Source: REEB95 sp963762425 (GTDB lineage: Bacteria; Pseudomonadota; Alphaproteobacteria; ATCC43930; CGMCC-115725). From it: a stretch of DNA of 64,000 nt. The translations under genes and the position numbers were made by a program. Shown here piece after piece: positions 8,541-17,407 of the stretch; positions within the stretch are counted from its first letter, which is position 1; each line of letters opens with the position of its first letter. Location of the stretch: contig CAVXKY010000010.1 in assembly GCA_963762425.1 (NCBI GenBank), positions 1 to 64,000 of the forward strand, written 5' to 3'. The notes beneath the pieces are model-generated. The model was not told the origin of the DNA. It saw only the letters and a program-made list of their open reading frames with translations, and ran no database searches.

Positions 8541-9245
8541 ATGCCATCCGCCATCGCCATCCGTCACGTCGCCTTCGAGGATCTGGACGCCTTCGCCCCG
8601 ATCCTGGAAGGGGCCGGATATAAGGTGTCCTACCGGGAAGCCTCGATCGACGATCTGTCGGCGTCCGATCTCGCCCAATGCGATCTGCTGGTGGTGCTGG
8701 GCGGCCCGATCGGCGCCTACGAGGAAGACCGCTATCCTTTCCTCAAGCCCGAACTGGCGCTGATCGAGCAACGCCTCAAGAAAGAGCGCGCGGTGCTGGG
8801 GATTTGTCTCGGCGCGCAGCTCATGGCGCGCGCGCTGGGGGCCAAGGTCTATGCCTCAGGATTCAAGGAGATCGGCTGGGCGGGAATCACCTTGAGCGCG
8901 GGCGGCCGCGAATCCCCGCTCGCCAAGATCAAATCCGGCACGCGCGTGCTGCACTGGCACGGCGACACCTTCGATCTGCCCTCGGGCGCCACCCATCTCG
9001 CCTCGACGCCGCGCACGCCCAACCAGGCCTTCGCCGTGAAACGCTTCGGTTTGGCGCTGCAATTCCACCTTGAGGTTTCGGCGCGCGGATTGGAGCGCTG
9101 GTATGTCGGCCACACCATGGAGATAACATCGACGCCGCGCGTTTCGGTGCCGCGGCTCCGGGCCGACGCCGCCAAATTCGCCGGCGAACTCGCGCCCCAG
9201 GCCAAATCCTGCCTCGAATCCTGGCTCGCCGGGCTGAAGGGTTGA
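8541..9245 (+). CDS. Class I glutamine amidotransferase (GuaA-N-like)
   Basis: 234 residues. The triad is visible: the cysteine in LGICLGAQLMA, and the histidine and glutamate in LQFHLEVS. LVVLGGPIGAYEED and WHGDTFDLP are typical of stand-alone amidotransferases related to the GMP synthase glutaminase domain (COG0518). Some members hydrolyse gamma-glutamyl compounds, but the substrate cannot be assigned here. It is close to both gpsA and cobB, so the three may be co-transcribed. Confidence 0.88.
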   Translation: MPSAIAIRHVAFEDLDAFAPILEGAGYKVSYREASIDDLSASDLAQCDLLVVLGGPIGAYEEDRYPFLKPELALIEQRLKKERAVLGICLGAQLMARALGAKVYASGFKEIGWAGITLSAGGRESPLAKIKSGTRVLHWHGDTFDLPSGATHLASTPRTPNQAFAVKRFGLALQFHLEVSARGLERWYVGHTMEITSTPRVSVPRLRADAAKFAGELAPQAKSCLESWLAGLKG

Positions 9246-9257
9246 GGGGTTGACGGC

Positions 9258-9971
9258 ATGAGCGCGCCCGCCATCGTCGTTTTGACCGGCGCCGGCATCT
9301 CCCAGGAATCCGGGCTTTCCACGTTCCGCGACGCCGACGGCATCTGGGCGCGTTATCGCGTCGAGGACGTGGCCACGCCCGAGGCCTTCGCCCGCGATCC
9401 GGCGCGCGTCCACGATTTCTACAATCAGCGGCGGCGCAATCTGCTGGCTTCTCACGTCCGGCCCAACGCCGCGCACCATGCCCTGGCCGCGCTCGAATCG
9501 GGCTGGGCCGGCGATTTCCTGCTGGTGACCCAGAACATCGACGATCTGCACGAACGCGCCGGCTCGAATGCCCTCGTCCACATGCATGGCGAGATGCGCA
9601 AAGTGCGCTGCGGCCCATGCGGCGATGTGCGGATATTCGACGGCGATCTGTCGCTCGCCAGCTGCTGTCCTGCCTGCGGCAGCATGGGCGGCTTGCGGCC
9701 GCATGTGGTGTGGTTCGGCGAGATGCCGCTGGAAATGGAACGCATTGGATCGGCGTTGGAGCGGTGTAATCTCTTCATCTCCATCGGCACTTCGGGCAAC
9801 GTCTATCCGGCGGCGGGCTTCGTCGCCGAGGCCCGGTCGCGCGGCGCGCGCACGGTCGAGCTCAATCTCGAGCCCTCGCAGAGCGAAACCCTGTTCGCCG
9901 AGCGCCGTTACGGCAAGGCGAGCGAGATCGTGCCGGCCTATGTCGAGACTCTCCTGGCCGCGCGCGGCTGA
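9258..9971 (+). CDS. cobB: NAD-dependent protein deacylase, sirtuin CobB type
   Basis: 237 residues with the sirtuin motifs GAGISQESGLSTFRDADGIW, QNIDDLHERAGS and the catalytic histidine in HMHGEMRK. Zinc cysteines are in CGPCGD and CCPACG. FYNQRRR supplies the Tyr-x-x-Arg pair that marks class III sirtuins, so desuccinylase/demalonylase activity as well as deacetylation is plausible. Known CobB proteins regulate acetyl-CoA synthetase and metabolism generally. Confidence 0.93.
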   Translation: MSAPAIVVLTGAGISQESGLSTFRDADGIWARYRVEDVATPEAFARDPARVHDFYNQRRRNLLASHVRPNAAHHALAALESGWAGDFLLVTQNIDDLHERAGSNALVHMHGEMRKVRCGPCGDVRIFDGDLSLASCCPACGSMGGLRPHVVWFGEMPLEMERIGSALERCNLFISIGTSGNVYPAAGFVAEARSRGARTVELNLEPSQSETLFAERRYGKASEIVPAYVETLLAARG

Positions 9972-10015
9972 TCCGGCATTTGCGCCCGCCTGTCCGCCCG
10001 GCTAAAGTCGCCGCC

Positions 10016-11128
10016 ATGTCCAAGCGCCTAAAGCCGCCTTTCCGCGCCGACCATGTCGGCAGCCTGCTGCGCCCGCGCGAGGTGTTGCAGGCGCGCGCCG
10101 ACCGCGAAGCCGGGCGCATCTCGCCCAAGCAGCTGCGCGCCGTCGAGGACAAGGCCATCCGCCAAGTGGTCAAGATGCAGGAAAACGCCGGCCTCCAGGC
10201 GGTAACCGACGGCGAAATGCGGCGCAAATCCTGGCACATGGATTTCCTCTACCGCATCGGCGGGATGGAGAAAGCCTCCACCAAGGTGCCGGTGCAGTTC
10301 CACGGGGCCGGCGGCGACATCACCTATGCCGCCGAAGGCCTGCGCATCACAGGCCCACTCGGCCTCGAGGAAACCATTTTCGGCGAGGATTTCGCCTATC
10401 TCAAATCCGTCGCCAAGGCGGTGCCGAAGCTCAGCCTGCCCTCGCCCAGCATGATCCACCGCCGCGGCGGCAAGATCTTCGAGAATTCGCCCTACCAGGG
10501 CGTGGACGATCTCTTCGCCGACGTCGCCAAGGTCTATGCCGATGAGATCGAACGGCTGGGCCGGCTGGGTTTGACCTATCTCCAGCTCGACGACACCAAC
10601 TTCGCCACGCTGTGCGATCCCGATCAGCGCGCCGGCCTGTCCAAGGCCGGCGACGACGGCGAGCACATGCATTTGAAATACATCAAGCTGGTCAACGACT
10701 CGATCGCCGCCAGGCCCGCTTCCATGAGCGTCTGTACCCATAGCTGCCGCGGCAATTACCGCTCGTCCTGGGTCGCCTCGGGCGGCTACGATTTCCTCGC
10801 CGAGGCGTTGTTCAATCAATTGAACGTGGACGGATTTTTCCTCGAATACGACGATGCGCGCTCCGGCTCCTTCGCCCCGCTGCGCTTTTTGCCCAGGGGC
10901 AAGATGGTGGTGCTGGGCCTGGTCACCACCAAGACGGGCGAGCTCGAAAGCAAGGACGATCTGAAACGCCGCATCGACGAGGCGGCCAAGTACGCGCCCT
11001 TGGAGCAGCTGTGTCTCTCGCCGCAATGCGGCTTTTCCTCGACCATCGAAGGCAACGATCTCACCGTCGAACAGCAGGCGGCCAAGCTCCGCCTGATCGT
11101 CGAGACCGCGCGCGAGGTCTGGGGCTGA
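10016..11128 (+). CDS. Cobalamin-independent methionine synthase-like (MetE C-domain/UROD fold) protein
   Basis: 370 residues starting MSKRLKPPFRADHVGSLLRP. RADHVGSLLRP, QAVTDGEMRRKSW, YLQLDDTNFA, VCTHSCRGN and LSPQCGFSS form the short single-domain MetE-like family. Zinc-ligand candidates are the His/Cys of CTHSCRGN and the Cys of SPQCGF. These proteins transfer methyl groups to thiols; the donor is unknown, and full MetE is about twice as long. The gene sits 27 bases before iorA, so a link to amino acid metabolism is possible. Confidence 0.88.
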   Translation: MSKRLKPPFRADHVGSLLRPREVLQARADREAGRISPKQLRAVEDKAIRQVVKMQENAGLQAVTDGEMRRKSWHMDFLYRIGGMEKASTKVPVQFHGAGGDITYAAEGLRITGPLGLEETIFGEDFAYLKSVAKAVPKLSLPSPSMIHRRGGKIFENSPYQGVDDLFADVAKVYADEIERLGRLGLTYLQLDDTNFATLCDPDQRAGLSKAGDDGEHMHLKYIKLVNDSIAARPASMSVCTHSCRGNYRSSWVASGGYDFLAEALFNQLNVDGFFLEYDDARSGSFAPLRFLPRGKMVVLGLVTTKTGELESKDDLKRRIDEAAKYAPLEQLCLSPQCGFSSTIEGNDLTVEQQAAKLRLIVETAREVWG

Positions 11129-11155
11129 AACCCGCCGCCATGCTAGGATAGGCCC

Positions 11156-13303
11156 ATGGAACGCTCCTTCAGCCACGAGGTCCAATCGCTGCGCTTGGGC
11201 GAAGGCCAGATTTTCCGCGGCGAGGGCATCCTCGCCGTCACCAAGGCGCTGCTGCAATCGGGCGTGAGTTACGTGGGCGGCTACCAGGGCGCGCCGGTCT
11301 CGCATCTGCTCGACGTGCTGGTCGACGCCCAGGACATTTTGGGCGAGTACGGCGTCCATCTCGAAACCTGCACCAACGAGGCCGCGGCGGCGGCCATGCT
11401 CGGCGCCTCGATCAACTATCCCATCCGCGGCGCGGTCACCTGGAAATCGATCGTCGGCACCAACGTCGCCTCCGACGCGCTCTCCAACCTGTCCTCGCCC
11501 GGGGTCAAGGGCGGCGCGCTCATCATCTTGGGCGAGGATTACGGCGAAGGCGCTTCCGTCATCCTCGAGCGCTCCTACGCCTATGCCATGAAATCCTCGA
11601 TCTGGCTCTTGGACCCCCGGCCCGATCTGCCCTCCATCGTCGCCGCGGTGGAAAAGGGGTTCGAGCTGTCCGAGGCCTCGCACGCGCCGGTGATGCTCGA
11701 ATTGCGCATCCGCGCCTGCCACGTCACCGGCGAATTCACCGCCAAGGACAACCGCGCCGGGAAATTCTCGGGCCTCAACCGCTCGGCGCCCGCGCCCCAT
11801 GAATACCGGCGGCTTTCCCACCCGCCCTCCACCTTTGCCCAGGAGAAACTGAAAGTCGAGGAACGCCTGCCCGCCGCGCGTCAATTCATCCGCGACGCCC
11901 GGCTCAACGAATTCTTCGCCGGCGACCTTGCCGATGTCGGCATCGTCGTCATGGGCGGGCTTTACAACGGGCTGATGCGCGCGCTGATGCGGCTCGGGCT
12001 GGCCGATCTTTACGGCGAAACCCGCATCCCGATCTATTGCCTCAACGCGGTCTATCCGCTGGTGCCGGAAGAGGTGCGGGAATTTTGCGCCGGCAAACGC
12101 GCCGTGCTGGTGATCGAGGAAGGCCATCCCGATTACATCGAGCAACAGATCAACGTCGAGTTGCGCCGCGCCGGCCTCGACACCGGAATTTTCGGCAAGG
12201 GCCTGTTGCCCATGGCCGGCGAATACACCTCCGAGGTGATGCTCCAGGGCCTCGCCGCCTTCCTCGCCGAAACCCGGCCAACGGGCGTCGATGCCGGCAT
12301 CATCGGCAAGTTCGTCGGCCAGCTGGCCGAACGCAAGCGCGCGGCGGCATCGGATGTCGGCGCGCTGCCGCCGCGCCCGCCCAATTTCTGCACCGGCTGT
12401 CCCGAACGCCCGGTGTTCGGCGCCATCAAGCTGTTGCAGCGCGAGACCGGCCCGATCCATATCAGCACCGATATCGGCTGCCATTCCTTCGCCACCTTCG
12501 CGCCGTTCAACCTGGGCAATTCCATTCTGGGTTACGGCATGAGCCTGGCCTCATCCGCCGGGGTCGGGCCCAACATCGACCGGCGGCCGATCGCCATCAT
12601 GGGCGACGGCGGCTTCTGGCATAACGGCATGATCACCGGCGTGGCCTCGTCGCTGTTCAACAACGGCGACGGCGTACTGATCGTGATGCAGAACGGCTAC
12701 GCCTCGGCCACCGGCCTGCAATACGTGCCGTCGAGCGAGGCGCATCGCGGCGGCTCGACCACCGGCGTCGACATCGAACGCATGCTCAAGGCGATGGGCG
12801 TCACATGGCTCAAGACCATCCGCTCCTACAGCGTCGCGACCATGGTCAAGACCTTGCGCGCGGCGATGAAGACCAGGACCAAGGGGCTGAAGGTCATCAT
12901 CGCCGACGGCGAATGCCAGCTGGCGCGCCAGCGCCGCGTGCGCGCCGAGGATTCGTCCCGCCTGGCCAAGGGCCAGCGCGTGGTCAAATCGCGTTACGGG
13001 GTCGACGATTCCATCTGCACCGGCGATCATTCCTGCATCAGGTTGTCGGGCTGTCCCTCGCTCACCGTGAAGCCCAACCCCGATCCGCTGCGTACCGACC
13101 CGGTGGCGAGCGTGATCGAAAGCTGCGTCGGCTGCGGGCTGTGCGGCGAGGTGGCGCATGCCGCCGTGCTCTGCCCCTCCTTCTACCGCGCCGAGCTCAC
13201 GCGCAACCCGTTCGAGTGGGAAATCCGGCTCGACCGCTTGCGGCAACGCGCCCTCGCCTGGCTCGGCGCGGCGCCCGAAGCCGCGTCGAATCCCGCGCCG
13301 TGA
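11156..13303 (+). CDS. iorA: Indolepyruvate:ferredoxin oxidoreductase, alpha subunit
   Basis: 715 residues. The N-terminal pyruvate:ferredoxin-oxidoreductase pyrimidine-type half has YVGGYQGAPVSHLLD. Further along is a thiamine-diphosphate domain (CPERPVFGAIK, DIGCHSF, IMGDGGFWHNGM). The C-terminus carries 4Fe-4S ligands (CTGDHSCIRLSGCP and CVGCGLCGEVAHAAVLCP). The enzyme oxidatively decarboxylates aryl pyruvates, from aromatic amino acid transamination, to acyl-CoA with ferredoxin reduction. Stop and iorB start overlap. Confidence 0.95.
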   Translation: MERSFSHEVQSLRLGEGQIFRGEGILAVTKALLQSGVSYVGGYQGAPVSHLLDVLVDAQDILGEYGVHLETCTNEAAAAAMLGASINYPIRGAVTWKSIVGTNVASDALSNLSSPGVKGGALIILGEDYGEGASVILERSYAYAMKSSIWLLDPRPDLPSIVAAVEKGFELSEASHAPVMLELRIRACHVTGEFTAKDNRAGKFSGLNRSAPAPHEYRRLSHPPSTFAQEKLKVEERLPAARQFIRDARLNEFFAGDLADVGIVVMGGLYNGLMRALMRLGLADLYGETRIPIYCLNAVYPLVPEEVREFCAGKRAVLVIEEGHPDYIEQQINVELRRAGLDTGIFGKGLLPMAGEYTSEVMLQGLAAFLAETRPTGVDAGIIGKFVGQLAERKRAAASDVGALPPRPPNFCTGCPERPVFGAIKLLQRETGPIHISTDIGCHSFATFAPFNLGNSILGYGMSLASSAGVGPNIDRRPIAIMGDGGFWHNGMITGVASSLFNNGDGVLIVMQNGYASATGLQYVPSSEAHRGGSTTGVDIERMLKAMGVTWLKTIRSYSVATMVKTLRAAMKTRTKGLKVIIADGECQLARQRRVRAEDSSRLAKGQRVVKSRYGVDDSICTGDHSCIRLSGCPSLTVKPNPDPLRTDPVASVIESCVGCGLCGEVAHAAVLCPSFYRAELTRNPFEWEIRLDRLRQRALAWLGAAPEAASNPAP

Positions 13304-14840
13304 CCGAATCGCTCCGGCCGGTGACGCTGCTCATCGCCGCGCTCGGCGGCGAAGGCGGCGGCGTACTCACCAACTGGATCGTCGGCGCCGCCGAATCCCT
13401 GGGCTTCCCCGCGCAAAGCACCTCGATTCCGGGCGTGGCGCAACGCACCGGCGCCACCATCTATTACGTCGAGATTTTGCCCGTGCCATCCGCGTCGCTC
13501 GGGGCCAAGCGGCCGATCCTGGCGCTTTCGCCCGGGCTGGGCGAGGTCGACGTGCTGCTGGCGAGCGAGCTGGCCGAAACCGCGCGCGCCGTCTCCTCGG
13601 GCTTCGTCACGCCAGACCGCACCAAGGTCATCGCCTCGACCAGCCGCTCCTATCTCATGCCCGAGAAAACCGCGATGGCCGACGGCCGGCTGATTGGCGA
13701 ACATTTGTTGCGGGTCATAGCCGATCATGCCTTGGCGAGCCTGATCCTCGACATGGAGGCTCTGGCCAAATCGAGCGGGATCGATGGTGAACGCGGTGAT
13801 GCTGGGCGCGCTGGCGGGATCGGGCGTTCTGCCCATCCCGGCGGAAAACTTCGCCGCCGCGATCCGGGCCGAAGGCAAGGCGGCGGAGAGCAATCTGCGC
13901 GGTTTCCAGGCCGGGCTCGAAGCCGCTTTGGCCGGCACGCCCGCTTCTCTGCGCGCGCCCGGGAAACGCTGGCGCGAAACCCAGCCTTCGCTCGCCCAGC
14001 TCGAATCCCGCGCCGGATTCCTGCCCGAAGCCGCGCGGCATCTGGCGGTCGAGGGCGTGCGCCGCCTGGCCGATTACCAGGATTTGGCCTATGCCAAGCT
14101 CTATCTCGACCGGCTCGAGCCGATCGAACAGGCGGATGAACGCGCCGGACTCGGCGGCAAGCTGGCGGCTTCGGTCGCGCGCCATCTGGCGGTGCGCATG
14201 TCCTTCGAGGATGTGATCCGCGTGGCGCAGGTGAAAATCGATCCCGCCCGGATATCCCGCATCCGCCGCGACATGGACGTCAAGCCGGGCGACAAGCTCG
14301 CGATCTTCGAATTCTTCAAGCCCGGCATCGACGAGCTGTGTTCCATCCTGCCGCCGTTTGTGGCCCGCCCCATTCTCTATCTCGCGGAAAAGCGCGGCTG
14401 GCTCGGCCGGGCCTATTGGGGCATGGAAATCCAGACCACCTCGGTTTCAGGCTATCTGCGCCTGAAGGCGCTCGCCTCTTTGCGGCCGTGGCGGCGCCGG
14501 AGCCACCGCTTCCGCGCGGAGCAACGCGAGATCGCGTCCTGGCTGGGCCTGGTCGCCGAAGCGGCGGATTTGTCGCCCGCTCTGGCGCTCGAAGTGGCGG
14601 CTTGCGCCAATCTCATCAAGGGCTATGGCGACACCCATAAGCGCGGCATGGCGAATTACCGCGCCATCGTCGAACGCGTCGTGCGGCCCGCCTTGAAGCG
14701 GCGTCTGCCGGCCGAGTTGGCCGCCGACGCGGTGGCGAGCGCCTACTGCTTCGGCGCTGGCCGATCCCGAGGGCGAAAGCCTGGCCAAGACCCTGGCCGC
14801 GATCGAAAAGCGCGGCTCGCTCGACGCGGCGGCGGAGTAG
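13300..14840 (+). CDS. iorB: Indolepyruvate oxidoreductase, beta subunit (two frameshifts in this sequence)
   Basis: It starts with a GTG overlapping the iorA stop. The N-terminal gamma-type domain (LLIAALGGEGGGVLTNWI, STSIPGVAQRTGATIYY) runs to about 13780. There an extra G in GCGGGATCGATGG shifts the frame and the protein continues as MVNAVMLGALAGSG. A second shift near 14750 restores the expected C-terminus ALADPEGESLAKTLAAIEKR, ending at 14840. The middle and C-terminal parts match the longer, about 500-residue IorB form found in Proteobacteria. Two clean indels in an otherwise conserved gene next to an intact iorA suggest sequencing error more than a pseudogene. Confidence 0.9.
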
Positions 14841-14892
14841 AATAACGAACCAGGAGCATCGCTTATCTGGAACGGATCACGAGGGGTACGCC

Positions 14893-15042
14893 ATGAAACG
14901 CAGGAAGACATCCGCGCAACGCAAGAGACTGGTCCGGGCCGAACATATGTTCGAGGGCGATCACGACGAGGCCGCGTTCGAAAAACGGATGAAGAAAATC
15001 GCCAAGGCGAAGCCCAAGGCCGGGCGCAAGCGGAAGAAATAA
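14893..15042 (+). CDS. Small very basic hypothetical protein (49 aa)
   Basis: MKRRKTSAQRKRLVRAEHMF and on to a lysine/arginine-rich tail (KAKPKAGRKRKK). GAGGGG lies 6-11 bases before the ATG. It has no cysteine and no membrane segment; a nucleic-acid-binding or ribosome-associated role is conceivable, but I do not recognise a family. It stands alone between iorB and the convergent transglutaminase gene. Good start context and clear composition make a real gene plausible. Confidence 0.5.
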   Translation: MKRRKTSAQRKRLVRAEHMFEGDHDEAAFEKRMKKIAKAKPKAGRKRKK

Positions 15043-15085
15043 CCGCGTCACTCGGGCTGAAGACCGGGCGCGAAGCCTCGTCAAG

Positions 15086-15910
15086 TCACGCCGGCGCCGC
15101 GTCCATCACTTCGTCGGTCCAGACCGTGAATTTCACCAGCTTGTTCGGCGCGAAGGCGGTCGAAATCGCGACGTCGGCGGCGTCGCGGCCGCGCGCGATC
15201 AGCACCTTGCCGATGCGCGGCACGTTGTAACGGGGATCGAAGGCGTGCCACGCGCCGCCGAGATAGGCCTCGACCCAGGCGGAGAAATCCATCGGTTCGC
15301 CGGGCGGCGGGGTCACGCCGAAATCGCCGAGATAGCCCGTGCAGTAGCGCGCCGGGATGTTCATGCAGCGGCAGAAGGCTATCGCCAGATGCGCGAAATC
15401 GCGGCACACCCCGGTGCGTTCGGTATAGGCGTCCCACGCGGACTTGGTGGGACGCGCATGGTGATAGCCGAACGCGATATGCCGGTGGACGAAATCGCAG
15501 ATCGCCTGGACCCGCGCCCATCCCGGCTTTGTGCCGGCGAACAGCGCCACGGCGATCTTGTCCAGCCGGTCGATGTCGCAATAGCGCGACGGCAGCAGGA
15601 ACGGCAGGCATTCCTCGGGCAAATCCTGCACCGGATGCTGCCGCGCTTCGGGCACGACCGGATCCGGCAAGCCCGAGTCGTTCACCACGCCGCTGGCCGT
15701 GATCCGGAGATTTCCCGGCGGCGCGACCAGGCGGCTGCACCAATTGCCGAACGGGTCGCGGTAAGGCGAAATGGCGACCGGCGGCTCGGTGATCATCTGG
15801 TCGGAAACGATGAGGTCGGATGCGCGGGTGAAGTGGACGGCGAGCATCAGGATCATCGGCGTCGGCTGCGGGCATTCGTAGATCAGTTCGTAGCCGATGC
15901 GGATGCGCAT
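15086..15910 (-). CDS. Transglutaminase-like cysteine peptidase-fold protein
   Basis: 274 residues starting MRIRIGYELIYECPQPTPMI. An N-terminal beta domain precedes the transglutaminase-like core, with the catalytic cysteine in RTGVCRDFAHLAIAFCR, and histidine and aspartate in AWHAFDPRYN. This matches bacterial SMc-type transglutaminase-family proteins (COG1305), which are probable peptidases or amidases of cytoplasm or envelope. No signal peptide is evident. A longer in-frame start at 15967 adds 19 unconvincing residues. Confidence 0.9.
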   Translation of the reverse strand: MRIRIGYELIYECPQPTPMILMLAVHFTRASDLIVSDQMITEPPVAISPYRDPFGNWCSRLVAPPGNLRITASGVVNDSGLPDPVVPEARQHPVQDLPEECLPFLLPSRYCDIDRLDKIAVALFAGTKPGWARVQAICDFVHRHIAFGYHHARPTKSAWDAYTERTGVCRDFAHLAIAFCRCMNIPARYCTGYLGDFGVTPPPGEPMDFSAWVEAYLGGAWHAFDPRYNVPRIGKVLIARGRDAADVAISTAFAPNKLVKFTVWTDEVMDAAPA

Positions 15911-16112
15911 GACTCGGTTCTTTTTGTCCCCCGGCGCGCCCCACAAGCGCGGCGTCGCCGCCAGCATAGAACGGATATAAGGCGCGGATCAAAAACTTTG
16001 CCGCGCGATCTCTGTCCCGCCAATGGCGGACGCTGGCTAATTTCCAGGCATCGAAAACCCGCCCGTCCGGCGCGAGTCCAGATAAAGGGCCGAAGCATAG
16101 GTCTTATGTTTG

Positions 16113-16134
16113 GCTTCGCTCTTGACGAGCTACG
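16113..16134 (-). repeat. 22-base dispersed repeat, copy 1
   Basis: On the minus strand it reads CGTAGCTCGTC then AAGAGCGAAGC, matching copies at 21931-21952 and 22174-22195. It carries a small GCTC/GAGC inverted repeat. It sits at the 3' edge of the NHL-repeat gene. Confidence 0.55.
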
Positions 16135-16137
16135 CCG

Positions 16138-17277
16138 CTAGGCGTGCAGCACCAGCTTCTGCACGCGCCAGTTCAACAACTCGCCGACGTAGAGCACGTT
16201 TTCCGCCGGACAGGCCATCCCGTGGATCCAGCCGAACTGCTTCAGCTGCTTGCCGGATTGTCCGAGCACGCCCAAGACCTTGCCCTCGAGCGACAGCCGG
16301 TAGATGCGTCCCGGCCAGGCGTCGGCGCTGTAGAGCACGGGGTTGGGGCCGGGCGAGATGGCGATCGTCCAGGGCGAGCCCGGCGCGAAGGTGCCGGCGG
16401 CGAGCACCGCCTCGTTCGGTATGTTGCCGATCGCCGGCCGCGCGTCGGGCGGCACCGGCAGGTCGATGGTGAACTGGCGCAGGAAATTGCCGTCGTTGTC
16501 GAATACCTGGATGCGGTGATTGCCGCGGTCGGCGACGTAGACGTTGCCCTTGGAATCCGTCGTGATCGCATGCGGCGTGTTGAACTGGCCGGGACCGGTG
16601 CCGCGGTCGCCCCAGGATTTGAGCCAGTTGCCGTTCTTGTCCACCTTGGCGACGCGCGAGTTGATGTAGCCGTCGCTGATGAAGGTGTTGCCGGCGGCGT
16701 CGAAGGCCGTGTCGGTGACCTGGCGGAAACGGCCCGGCTCGGCCGGCAGCGGCGGGTTCGGGTGCTTCAAGGGCGCGGTGTCCTCGTCCGAGGCTTCCAG
16801 CTTGCGGCCGAACACCATGTCGACGCGGCCGTCGGGCGTGAACTTGATCACCATGTCCGAGCCCTTGTCGGTCACCCAGATGTTGTCGTGCGGATCGCAC
16901 TTGACCATGTGGGCGAACGACCAGGCATAAAGATGGTGGCCGATCTCGCGGATGAACTTTCCGTCGGGACCGAATTCCAAAAGCTGGGTCGCGGCCGCGG
17001 CATAGGCCGGGCCTTCGGTGTTGCCGCGCGACAGCACGAAGATGTGGCCCTTGGAATTGAGCGCGACGCCGGAACACTCGCCGAAATACATATCGGCCGG
17101 AAGACGTACGGGGTTGGGAACGGAATCGTAGGGGATGACCGGCACGCCCGTATCGGCAAAGCCGAAACGCGGCATCAGCGCGAGCGCCGCGGCGCCCCCG
17201 CCGGCGGCCAGCATGAAACGTCGGCGGTCCATGGCGCTGCAGCAGCATGGACAGGATTCCGGATGTAGCGGATTCAT
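16138..17277 (-). CDS. Exported NHL-repeat beta-propeller protein (Tat signal)
   Basis: 379 residues. After a cysteine-rich start (CPCCC) comes a twin-arginine signal MDRRRFMLAAGGGAAALALM, then tandem NHL-type blades (VYVADRGNHRIQVFDNDGNF, NTPHAITTDSKGN and NIWVTDKGSDMVIKFTPDGR). It resembles the propeller of peptidyl-alpha-hydroxyglycine amidating lyases and 6-bladed exported proteins; no catalytic function is certain. AGAGGGAGGG before the first ATG supports 17277 as start, although 17232 would give the conventional Tat N-terminus. It is divergent from the MFS gene, so the two may share a substrate pathway. Confidence 0.85.
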   Translation of the reverse strand: MNPLHPESCPCCCSAMDRRRFMLAAGGGAAALALMPRFGFADTGVPVIPYDSVPNPVRLPADMYFGECSGVALNSKGHIFVLSRGNTEGPAYAAAATQLLEFGPDGKFIREIGHHLYAWSFAHMVKCDPHDNIWVTDKGSDMVIKFTPDGRVDMVFGRKLEASDEDTAPLKHPNPPLPAEPGRFRQVTDTAFDAAGNTFISDGYINSRVAKVDKNGNWLKSWGDRGTGPGQFNTPHAITTDSKGNVYVADRGNHRIQVFDNDGNFLRQFTIDLPVPPDARPAIGNIPNEAVLAAGTFAPGSPWTIAISPGPNPVLYSADAWPGRIYRLSLEGKVLGVLGQSGKQLKQFGWIHGMACPAENVLYVGELLNWRVQKLVLHA

Positions 17278-17373
17278 CGTGCCCTCCCTCTGGATCGCGG
17301 CCCCTTTGGCGGGGCATGTCGTTCCAAATAGTCTAACGCCGGGTCCATGCTCAATGCTAGCGTTCGCGCATAA

Positions 17374-17389
17374 CCCCGGTCATCCGGGG
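17374..17389 (+). promoter_or_regulatory. Small 5'-UTR hairpin before the MFS gene
   Basis: CCCCGG-TCAT-CCGGGG, a 6 bp stem with a 4-base loop, followed by ATAAGGGGGG and the start codon at 17408. It lies in the 130-base divergent promoter region. It could tune translation or mRNA stability; nothing more can be said. Confidence 0.4.
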
Positions 17390-17407
17390 AATAAGGGGGG
17401 ATCGATC

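Noticed and set aside
10028..12484. 818-residue open frame on the minus strand
   Set aside because: It is antisense to the MetE-like gene and iorA, which carry clear family motifs; long antisense frames are expected in GC-rich DNA.
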